Shown here one piece after another: positions 1 to 6,749 of a stretch of 64,000 nt of DNA. The position numbers and the translations under genes were made by a program. Positions within the stretch are counted from its first letter, which is position 1, and each line of letters starts with the position of its first letter. Source of the stretch: Fimbriimonadaceae bacterium (GTDB taxonomy: Bacteria > Armatimonadota > Fimbriimonadia > Fimbriimonadales > Fimbriimonadaceae); assembly GCA_019454145.1 (NCBI GenBank), contig CP075366.1, positions 537,564 to 601,563 of the forward strand, given 5' to 3'. The notes beneath the pieces are model-generated. The model worked only from the letters and a program-made list of their open reading frames with translations. It was not told where the DNA came from and did no database searches.

Positions 1-123
1 CCTGATGATCTGGCGGCGGTCACTCTCCGAGCCGCATTACGAAAGATGGGAGAACTTACTGGTGAATCTGCTCCGGCGGATGTGCTAGAGCAGATTTTCA
101 GCCAGTTTTGTATTGGAAAATAA
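1..123 (+). CDS. mnmE: tRNA uridine-5-carboxymethylaminomethyl modification GTPase MnmE (C-terminal fragment)
   Basis: Only the last 40 codons are inside the window; the gene begins upstream of base 1. The visible tail is an amphipathic helix followed by FSQFCIGK and a TAA stop. The terminal F-C-I-G-K is the hallmark of MnmE/TrmE, whose C-terminal Cys is conserved in the family. MnmE is a GTPase that, with MnmG, modifies the wobble uridine of several tRNAs in the cytoplasm. The segment ITxE-like 'GELTGESAPADVLEQIFS' also matches the family's C-terminal four-helix region. The gene ends convergently two bases before the stop of the minus-strand acetyltransferase. The assignment rests on the short tail alone but the tail is very characteristic. 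Confidence 0.85.
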   Translation, partial: PDDLAAVTLRAALRKMGELTGESAPADVLEQIFSQFCIGK

Positions 124-125
124 CC

Positions 126-1100
126 TTAGTCAAGGATTTTCGTGGTCGAATTCCACCGACGGTAAGTTTCAAACCCAAGTTGATAATTGAGTTGAAGCAT
201 CGGATTATTTTCTTCGTTGTCGCAATAAGCAAACTTGCCACCCAACTCTTTGGCTCGCGAAAGGTTAATCGCTTTAATCGCGGTTGCAATTCCATGCCTG
301 CGATAATCCCGATGAACCCCAGTTAAGCCAGTTTCAAAGACCTCCGGATGCACTTTGTTCCGGAATAGCATGGTTGTCGCGATGATTTTTTCACCATCAA
401 GAACAATGAGGATTGTATCAAATGAATGACGATCTCGCTCAAGTGCCTTCTTGTAGTTTTCAAGCGGCGGGGCGTCCATTTCCCAGGGCACGGGAATATC
501 TGCTGAAAGTTCCTTATCTCCGTGGTAATACCGTTCGATATAGTTCTCAGGGTCTTCACGTTCAAGATCAGCAAGGGAAATAATCCGCCAAGGTTGGGAT
601 CGTACGTAGTCAACCTTCGCCTGAAAAGGAGTGCTATCGAATTGGGTCAAGTCAAGCCGTGATTCAGGGTTCGCTTGGTCAAACGTAAACCCGTACTCGG
701 CTAAAACTTCGTTCAGTGTAGTTGCTGTTTCCTTGTTCCAAGTGTTGAGTTTTAATGCGCCATTTTCTTTTGCAAGCTTAATCGCGTGCTCAAGCACTGC
801 AACACATTCATCTCTACTGAGATCACCTACTTTGGAAATGTCCGCAAAGAAATTAGTATCTTCTTTCTGCCAGATATTGCGCATGACTACAAATGCAATC
901 GTAGGTGTTCCTTCTACATCCAAAAGTAACCTTTGCCGAAACTTTCCTTCGGGAAAATTGTTATGGCGAGCCATAAAGTCATCAAACGTGTTCGCCTTAT
1001 GAGGGTCAGAATCGTTTGCGATCTGCAAGTAGGTTTTAAAGTCGTTTTCTGACTCAACCGGACGCACGACAATGCGCGATGATTTTTCAAATTGATTCAT
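126..1100 (-). CDS. GNAT-family N-acetyltransferase with two GNAT-like halves
   Basis: A 324-residue protein, about twice the size of a single GNAT domain. The C-terminal half (about 170-320) carries the acetyl-CoA pyrophosphate-binding pattern R-R-H-G-I-A at 267-272, preceded by a T-G-V strand and followed by the N-x-x-x-x-x-x-Y-x-x-L-G-F ending typical of GNAT enzymes. The N-terminal half (about 10-150) looks like a second GNAT fold with no clear cofactor motif, so it may be a degenerate or substrate-binding domain. The start is the ATG at 1100. The acyl-acceptor substrate cannot be predicted. It lies tail-to-tail with mnmE, so the two are separate transcription units. Function beyond acyltransfer is unassigned. 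Confidence 0.8.
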   Translation of the reverse strand: MNQFEKSSRIVVRPVESENDFKTYLQIANDSDPHKANTFDDFMARHNNFPEGKFRQRLLLDVEGTPTIAFVVMRNIWQKEDTNFFADISKVGDLSRDECVAVLEHAIKLAKENGALKLNTWNKETATTLNEVLAEYGFTFDQANPESRLDLTQFDSTPFQAKVDYVRSQPWRIISLADLEREDPENYIERYYHGDKELSADIPVPWEMDAPPLENYKKALERDRHSFDTILIVLDGEKIIATTMLFRNKVHPEVFETGLTGVHRDYRRHGIATAIKAINLSRAKELGGKFAYCDNEENNPMLQLNYQLGFETYRRWNSTTKILD

Positions 1101-1190
1101 TGTTTTGGCTGCGCAAATGAGGCGCAGATACTCAGTCGTTGGATATTCGTCGTCGCGCGCTTGCCAGGCGGGCGGTATGGACTGGTTGGG

Positions 1191-1223
1191 GGTGAGGTTT
1201 TGTTTAGGCGGGTTTGCCTCACC
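1191..1223. terminator. Hairpin downstream of the DUF5658 gene
   Basis: The arms GGTGAGG (1191-1197) and CCTCACC (1217-1223) are perfect complements and enclose a 19-base loop that itself contains AGGC/GCCT. The hairpin sits about 50 bases beyond the stop of the minus-strand DUF5658 gene and upstream of the GNAT gene start. There is no U-run, so it is only a possible terminator or mRNA-stabilising hairpin. Confidence 0.35.
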
Positions 1224-1271
1224 AAAGAGATTTGTGAAAATCTACCCTAAGTTTAAGAAAGTCCCAAAACG

Positions 1272-1616
1272 TTATGCACCGATAACAGTGCCACTAATAA
1301 ACCAGATTAACCAGATTCCGACATAAGTGCATGCTCCGGCGGTTGCCGCGGTTCGCACAAAATCTCTATGTGTATCAAAGTGTTTGACCATAACAAGCCA
1401 AGCAAGGGCCAGGGTCATGCCTTTGACGGCTGCGAATAGCCATTCACTGCGCTCAATCAACGGCTTCATTAGCGGGTTGAGTTCAACAATCAGGCCGTGG
1501 TGGTGGAGCAGGGCGGTCGAAACGAGGTCAATTATCCCGATGACCATGAGCAGTAACAAAGCTCGGGTCGGAAAGAGGGTTTTCCAAATTGACACACCAG
1601 TTCGCGTTTCTTCCAT
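1272..1616 (-). CDS. Small integral membrane protein, DUF5658-like
   Basis: A 114-residue membrane protein with three hydrophobic segments: about 17-38, 60-78 and 88-110. The pattern of a first helix with an acidic residue (G-I-I-D-L-V-S-T) followed by E-L-N-P-L-M and then K-G-M in the second helix resembles the DUF5658 family, whose function is unknown. The ATG at 1616 lies 89 bases inside the upstream peptidase reading frame, in another frame. Starting instead at the internal Met at residue 24 would reduce the overlap to about 20 bases but would cut into the first membrane segment, so the upstream start is favoured. It is probably co-transcribed with the peptidase. Confidence 0.65.
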   Translation of the reverse strand: MEETRTGVSIWKTLFPTRALLLLMVIGIIDLVSTALLHHHGLIVELNPLMKPLIERSEWLFAAVKGMTLALAWLVMVKHFDTHRDFVRTAATAGACTYVGIWLIWFISGTVIGA

Positions 1617-2883
1617 CTTGACTCACAAATGAATTCAGTTCTTCTCGAATCACCTGCACAATCTGATCTTGTAGCTGCCGCGCTTGGGTAGCGGTCATCG
1701 AATAATGGTTCATCATTATCGAAACCACAACCGGATCGCTTTGGTCAATCCACAAGAATCCAGAAAGACAAGAAACGCTGTCCAACGTTCCGGTTTTTGC
1801 CGTGATTCTCACCCCTGCTAGCCGACTTCCGAGAGTTCCTTCGCCAGCGGCTGGTAGGGCTCGAATGTAATCATCCCGAAAGGGTTGTGAATAGACATAT
1901 CGCAAAATATGTGCCAACGTTCTTGGCGTGACCAAGTTGTGCCGACTCAAGCCACTACCATCATCTAATTTGAACCCAAATTCAGGAATCTTTACTACCT
2001 TTTCGTAGAATTCTCGCGCCGATTGTTGCGCCAAAGAATAGGTGAAAGCTTTGCCAGGATTCTTTGCGATTGTTGCCTGGATAAGCAAGTTTTCTGCGAG
2101 CAGATTGTCACTTGGTTCCAAACAAGCTTTGCCCCAGTCGGCAAGGGTTGGCCCATCAATCACTGCATCTGGCGTGCGGTCAGGAACTAAATTCGTGGTA
2201 ACCATCTGGCGACCAAGAAATGAAGCGGCAGAAGCAGCTGGCTCAGGTAGCGCAAAGCGGGTGACTAGCTCATCTTTCTCTGGCGTTCCAGAAACGTGTA
2301 ACCGTTGATGTTCTCGGTCGTAATCAACCGTTAGCTTGCCATTGCGATTTCCATAGCTCACTTTAACCCGCGCCCATTCTGGAACGACGACGTGGTTACC
2401 GCTACTCATCACATCAAACTGCGAGCGATTGACCGAAAAAGCCTGGACTCGGGGCGCATAGCGGAAGGGAAGATCATCATATTCCCATCCCGGCCCAAAC
2501 CCGAAATCATAAGCCTGCTTTACGTAAACTCGATCTCTACCAGTGGCATTCAGCTTTTTTGCCACATCGCGGAGTTGATCTGGCGTGATCATCTGATCGC
2601 CGGGTGCATCAACGTAGATTCCGTTTGGTTCGCGCCAAAAACGAGTTTGCAAACGGTGCTGAACACCCAAAGTAGCGAATGCAAACGCCGAGGAAACTAT
2701 CTTCTGGTTGCTTGCGGGCATGAGCCGCGTATCCGCCATGTGTGAATAGAGTTCCGTCCCGTCAACCTTACCAACATGGATGCCAACAATTCCGCCCTGT
2801 GCATTGTATGGAGCAATTGTCGCATTCAGCCGCTCATTCAGAGAACTTGATTGAATAGCCAGCAATGCAACAACGGAAACCAT
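1528..2883 (-). CDS. dacB: D-alanyl-D-alanine carboxypeptidase/endopeptidase (PBP4/DacB, S13 family)
   Basis: A 451-residue penicillin-binding protein that trims or cleaves peptidoglycan cross-links in the periplasm. An N-terminal hydrophobic stretch (1-12) is consistent with a signal peptide. The active-site Ser and Lys are in S-N-Q-K at 58-61, the second motif lies within D-D-G-S-G-L-S-R-H-N, and the K-T-G motif is at 363-365, which is the usual S13 order and spacing. Family homology should end near residue 416 (V-I-R-E-E-L). The remaining 35 residues are low in recognisable motifs and overlap the start of the DUF5658 gene, which suggests loss of an original stop codon or a shifted end. The start is the ATG at 2883, the only one giving a leader. 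Confidence 0.88.
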   Translation of the reverse strand: MVSVVALLAIQSSSLNERLNATIAPYNAQGGIVGIHVGKVDGTELYSHMADTRLMPASNQKIVSSAFAFATLGVQHRLQTRFWREPNGIYVDAPGDQMITPDQLRDVAKKLNATGRDRVYVKQAYDFGFGPGWEYDDLPFRYAPRVQAFSVNRSQFDVMSSGNHVVVPEWARVKVSYGNRNGKLTVDYDREHQRLHVSGTPEKDELVTRFALPEPAASAASFLGRQMVTTNLVPDRTPDAVIDGPTLADWGKACLEPSDNLLAENLLIQATIAKNPGKAFTYSLAQQSAREFYEKVVKIPEFGFKLDDGSGLSRHNLVTPRTLAHILRYVYSQPFRDDYIRALPAAGEGTLGSRLAGVRITAKTGTLDSVSCLSGFLWIDQSDPVVVSIMMNHYSMTATQARQLQDQIVQVIREELNSFVSQDGRNANWCVNLENPLSDPSFVTAHGHRDN

Positions 2884-2941
2884 GAAAAGACATTACCCAA
2901 CGCTATGCTGTTGAATCTTGTTCGAACTGAACCATCTAAAC

Positions 2942-4747
2942 CTAAGCTTCGACCGGCTCTTCGGTTTTTGCGTTGATCTGCTCGTTGTAAAGCTTTGCGT
3001 AAAGGCCATCTAACGCCAATAGCTCAGCGTGCCGGCCGCGTTCAACTATTTGCCCGTGTTCCAAAACCAAGATTTGGTCGGCATGGAGAATCGTGCTCAA
3101 TCGGTGAGCGATTGCAAACGTTGTCCGACCCACCATCAACCGGCTCATCGATTCCTGAATCAAGCGTTCAGAACGAGTATCCAGGGCAGAAGTTGCTTCG
3201 TCGAGAATCAAAATCTTAGGATTCTTGAGAATCGCCCGGGCGATAGCGAGCCGTTGCTTTTCACCGCCACTCAGTTTGTATCCTCGTTCTCCAACAACCG
3301 TCTCGTATCCTTTTTCCAGCCCTGCAATATGGTCATGGATTGCCGCCAACTTGCAAGCTTCTTCTAGCTCTTCTTGAGTAGCTTCTGGCTTCGCAATTCG
3401 TAGGTTTTCGGCAACTGTTGTGTGCATCAAATAAGTTTCTTGCGTGACCGCTCCAACCATGCGACCAAGGTCGGCAAGTTTGAGGTTCTTGATGTTTTCG
3501 CCGTCTATCAGAACTTCGCCAGAATCCGCATCGTACAGACGGGGAATGAGATAAGTAAAGGTTGTTTTCCCGGCTCCGCTTGGCCCCACCAACGCAATCA
3601 GTTGCCCCGGCTGAGCTACAAAATCTACATTGCTTAGTGTGTTGCGCTCAAGTTCTGGCTCGTACTTAAAACTCACATTTTTGAACTCTACTTTGCCTTG
3701 GGCTTGGTCGGTAATCGGAATTGGATTGGCAACATCAGCAATGTCTCGCGGATAGTCAAGATATTCAAAAATTCGCTCGAATAACGCCATCGAGCTCATG
3801 ATTTCAACTTGCGCGCCGAACAATCCAGTCATCGGGAAGAACAACCGAATTTGCAGACCCGTGAAGGCAACCAGCATCCCAACGGTGATGGAAGTATCAC
3901 CTTGGCGAATCAGCAACCAACCAGCGAGCCAATAAACCAGCGCGGGGGCGAGCTGTGTGATCAGCCGGATCATGCCAAAGAACATGTACTGCACGACCAT
4001 GGCTTTGATCTGCCATTTAGCGAGTTTTTCGTTTTCTATGTTAAAACGCGAACTCAGCAAGCCTTGCTGCCCAACCGCTTTGGTCAGCAGAATGCCTGAA
4101 ACTGAAAGGGTTTCCTGCATCATGGCATTGAGTTCGCCTGTTTGCTCTTGAGTGCCTTCGCGGACAGTGCGGGCGTAGTCGCCAACTGCCTTGCCGATCA
4201 CCATAAACGCTGGAACCAACGCAATGCTAAGCAACGTCAGACGCCAATCCATTAGGAACATCGCGACTAATGTGGAAACAACGATGGCAACGTTGCTGAG
4301 TTGATCCACCAAAGTGCTGCTGACAACCGTCTGAACGCCTTGAACATCGCTGATCAATCGCGTTTGGATTTCGCCCGTGCGCGTGCTGGTGAAGAATTTA
4401 AGCGACATGCCTTGCAGATGGTCAAACAACTTTTGGCGCAAGTCGCACATAATGCGCTGGCCAACAATAACCCCCCAATAACCGTAGAGAAGTGTCATTC
4501 CCGCCCCGCCCAGAACGGCAAAGAGCATCAAGATCGAATACTGGGCAATCACTCCAAGATTCTTATGTGTAATCCCCTCGTCAATGATCTTCATGATCAA
4601 ATAAGGAGGGACAATCCCCAACAATACGCCGACAAGCACGGCGAGAGTGGTCAAGAAAACCATCTTCTTGTGCGGGGCAAACAACCCGACAATCCGGCGG
4701 ATCATTGCCTTATCGAGTTGCTTTTTAGTGAGGGTTTCTTCTGCCAC
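2942..4747 (-). CDS. ABC exporter, fused membrane and ATP-binding domains (MsbA-like)
   Basis: A 601-residue half-transporter of the type I exporter class. Residues 1-320 hold about six membrane helices, and the C-terminal half is the nucleotide-binding domain. Visible motifs in order are Walker A G-P-S-G-A-G-K-T-T, a Q-loop V-T-Q-E, the signature L-S-G-G-E-K-Q-R, Walker B I-L-I-L-D-E-A-T-S-A-L-D and the switch histidine A-H-R-L-S. Such proteins work as homodimers or heterodimers and export lipids, peptides or drugs across the inner membrane. The substrate is not predictable. No partner half-transporter lies beside it, which favours a homodimer. The ATG at 4747 gives the full family length. 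Confidence 0.92.
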   Translation of the reverse strand: MAEETLTKKQLDKAMIRRIVGLFAPHKKMVFLTTLAVLVGVLLGIVPPYLIMKIIDEGITHKNLGVIAQYSILMLFAVLGGAGMTLLYGYWGVIVGQRIMCDLRQKLFDHLQGMSLKFFTSTRTGEIQTRLISDVQGVQTVVSSTLVDQLSNVAIVVSTLVAMFLMDWRLTLLSIALVPAFMVIGKAVGDYARTVREGTQEQTGELNAMMQETLSVSGILLTKAVGQQGLLSSRFNIENEKLAKWQIKAMVVQYMFFGMIRLITQLAPALVYWLAGWLLIRQGDTSITVGMLVAFTGLQIRLFFPMTGLFGAQVEIMSSMALFERIFEYLDYPRDIADVANPIPITDQAQGKVEFKNVSFKYEPELERNTLSNVDFVAQPGQLIALVGPSGAGKTTFTYLIPRLYDADSGEVLIDGENIKNLKLADLGRMVGAVTQETYLMHTTVAENLRIAKPEATQEELEEACKLAAIHDHIAGLEKGYETVVGERGYKLSGGEKQRLAIARAILKNPKILILDEATSALDTRSERLIQESMSRLMVGRTTFAIAHRLSTILHADQILVLEHGQIVERGRHAELLALDGLYAKLYNEQINAKTEEPVEA

Positions 4748-4805
4748 GAGTGTAGATTACCGCTCCGAAAAACCAGTCCCTGGTAGTCCTGTGTCTACCA
4801 GCGGT

Positions 4806-5309
4806 TCATCGAATCCAGGTGACAATGCCACCGACTTCTGTTACAAGGATGCCGCGTTCCGAAACCGAAACGAATTTAATTGGGTTGTCGTTTTGAAATA
4901 TAATCTGTTCCCCAAACTGGGTCACGGCATAAATTTCGTTGCGACCATGAGTGAGGATCGCCGCATTTTTGTATGTGCCAGCAAGCGAATATCTCTCAGA
5001 ATTTAAATGATGAAGCGTGTATGAATTAGTCCAGTGATCGTTTTTATCCACCCAAACAACCGTGTCGGAATTTTCGTCTGATTCCAGGACTGCTGATACA
5101 GAATTGTTGGCAGGCAATTGAGCACCTGACGCTCGTTTTTCTGTTTTCAAAACGTTAATAGCAATCAACTTAGGCGCAACCAAACGGTCTGCTTCGGTCA
5201 CAAGGATTTCGTTGCCTCGAAAATAAGCATTCATTGGGCAAACCCCTTCATAAATTACGCTGGATTCGTAGTATGTAGCAGTGCTTAGGGCAAATAAAAG
5301 AGAAACCAC
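4806..5309 (-). CDS. Hypothetical protein, possibly exported
   Basis: A 167-residue protein that I do not recognise. The first 12 residues are weakly hydrophobic (M-V-S-L-L-F-A-L-S), and could be a short signal peptide. The rest is rich in beta-prone stretches such as I-Y-A-V-T-Q-F-G and I-L-V-T-E-V-G-G-I-V-T-W, giving the impression of a beta-propeller fragment or sensor-like repeat. Two Cys/Lys-poor halves repeat the theme 'value, then exclamation of state'. It lies 58 bases beyond the ABC exporter start, so it could lead that gene in an operon. An internal Met at residue 26 is an alternative start. Reality as a gene is likely from its length and clean flanks, but is not proven. Confidence 0.55.
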   Translation of the reverse strand: MVSLLFALSTATYYESSVIYEGVCPMNAYFRGNEILVTEADRLVAPKLIAINVLKTEKRASGAQLPANNSVSAVLESDENSDTVVWVDKNDHWTNSYTLHHLNSERYSLAGTYKNAAILTHGRNEIYAVTQFGEQIIFQNDNPIKFVSVSERGILVTEVGGIVTWIR

Positions 5310-5362
5310 TTCACCTTAGTTTACGATAAACCCAGAGCTACGTGTAGTCCTATAAACAAAAG

Positions 5363-5392
5363 GGGCGGGATTCAGTTAACCCAACCCCGCCC
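5363..5392 (-). terminator. Rho-independent terminator candidate after acyl-CoA dehydrogenase
   Basis: GGGCGGG (5363-5369) and CCCGCCC (5386-5392) pair perfectly around a 16-base loop. Read on the minus strand the hairpin is followed by CTTTTGTTT, so it can terminate transcripts leaving the dehydrogenase gene. It is the second of two adjacent GC-rich hairpins. Confidence 0.6.
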
Positions 5393-5397
5393 TTAAC

Positions 5398-5419
5398 CCC
5401 TCCCCAGACTTGGGGAGGG
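5398..5419. repeat. GC-rich inverted repeat next to the terminator
   Basis: CCCTCCCCA (5398-5406) and TGGGGAGGG (5411-5419) form a perfect 9-bp stem with a 4-base loop, 10 bases past the dehydrogenase stop. The motif resembles short intergenic hairpin elements that are dispersed in many genomes, but only this copy is seen in the window. Confidence 0.5.
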
Positions 5420-5429
5420 AAGTACTAAC

Positions 5430-6623
5430 CTAATTCTCAAACGGATAGGTCGGCAGATTGTTCGCCAGAGGCTTATCCGATCGATAACCGAGTGCGTATT
5501 CAGCTTGAACAAGCGTGTGGATTTCGTGGGTGCCTTCGTAGATCATCGCGCCGCGTGAGTTGCGGAAGTATCTTTCAACAGGGAATTCATCACTGAAACC
5601 ATAAGCCCCGTGAATTTCAACCGCTTTGTTGGCAGCATCAAAGGCGGCTTCGCAGTTCACCCATTTGGCCATGCTGACTTCGCGTGTGTGGCGGAGACCT
5701 TGGTTCTTCATCCAGCCCACTTGATAGTAGAGAAGTCGGCCAATGTCGCGACCCTTTGCCATGCTGGCGATGAGTTGCTGAACAAGCTGTTTTTTGCCAA
5801 TCGGCTCCGTGCCAACCACCCGGTCATTCGCATATTTAACGCTGGCTTCTAGGGAAGCAGTGATGATTCCAACCGCTCCGGCGGCAACTGTATATCGCCC
5901 GTGATCAAGGGCAGACATAGCAACTTTGAACCCGTCGCCTTCCTGTCCAAGCATGCAGTCAGCGGGAACCCGCATGTCTTGGAAGAAGATTTCTCCGGTG
6001 TTTCCCGCTCGAACCCCAAGCTTGCCTTTCAGCGGGCGACTGCTGAATCCAGGAGTGTTGCGATCAATGATAAAAGCGGCATACGGAGCTTTAGCATCGG
6101 TTTCCGAGAGCTTCGTGATTATTAAAAACTGGGTTGCATAATCGGCAAGGCTGATCCAGGTTTTAGAACCATTAATAATGTAGTGGTCACCATCTTTCTT
6201 CGCCGTAGTTTTAATATTGATCGCATCTGAACCAGCGTTGGGTTCGGTTAAACCGAATGCTCCAATTGCTTCACCGGTAGCCAGTTTTGGTAGCCAGCGT
6301 TGTTTTTGTTCCTCTGTGCCCCATTGCATCAAGGTCATGCAGTGCAAACCACAGTGAACTGAAAGCACAACGCGAGCCGAGGTATCTGCCTTTTCTAATT
6401 CTTCGCAAACTAAACCAAGAGAGATGTAATCAGTATCGCTTCCACCGTACTTTGCCGGAATCGCCACACCGAGTAAACCAGCTTGGCCAAGCTTTTTGAG
6501 AGATTCAGGGTTGGAATCGTGGGCTCTATCTAGTTCTCGGATGCCAGGGGCTATTTCTTGTGCGGCAAACTTTTCAGCCGATTCACGAATTAACTCGTGT
6601 TCTTGCGTCAGGGCAAAGTCCAT
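5430..6623 (-). CDS. Acyl-CoA dehydrogenase
   Basis: A 397-residue FAD flavoenzyme catalysing alpha,beta-dehydrogenation of acyl-CoA, normally the first step of fatty acid or branched-chain acyl degradation. The chain starts M-D-F-A-L-T-Q-E-H and shows the family patterns A-F-G-L-T-E-P-N-A-G-S-D (substrate/FAD loop), I-N-G-S-K-T-W-I-S and the C-terminal Y-E-G-T-H-E-I-H segment that in this family carries a conserved glycine-rich FAD contact. A catalytic Glu for short-chain type enzymes is expected in that last region. The frame is open for another 25 codons upstream, but those are not family-like, so the ATG at 6623 is chosen. No ETF or enoyl-CoA hydratase genes are adjacent. Confidence 0.92.
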   Translation of the reverse strand: MDFALTQEHELIRESAEKFAAQEIAPGIRELDRAHDSNPESLKKLGQAGLLGVAIPAKYGGSDTDYISLGLVCEELEKADTSARVVLSVHCGLHCMTLMQWGTEEQKQRWLPKLATGEAIGAFGLTEPNAGSDAINIKTTAKKDGDHYIINGSKTWISLADYATQFLIITKLSETDAKAPYAAFIIDRNTPGFSSRPLKGKLGVRAGNTGEIFFQDMRVPADCMLGQEGDGFKVAMSALDHGRYTVAAGAVGIITASLEASVKYANDRVVGTEPIGKKQLVQQLIASMAKGRDIGRLLYYQVGWMKNQGLRHTREVSMAKWVNCEAAFDAANKAVEIHGAYGFSDEFPVERYFRNSRGAMIYEGTHEIHTLVQAEYALGYRSDKPLANNLPTYPFEN

Positions 6624-6749
6624 AGGGGCAGTGTACGGGCTTTTTTTGACCAGTCCTATGGACACGAACAATTGAATAGCAATCGTAAGCGAAACCAATC
6701 TTTAAAAATAAGGAATTCTTGGCGACTGAGTTTGAGTAAAGTTCCTGTT

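Noticed and set aside
108-326. Plus-strand reading frames overlapping the GNAT gene
   Set aside because: They lie opposite a longer gene with clear family motifs and have no start signals of their own.
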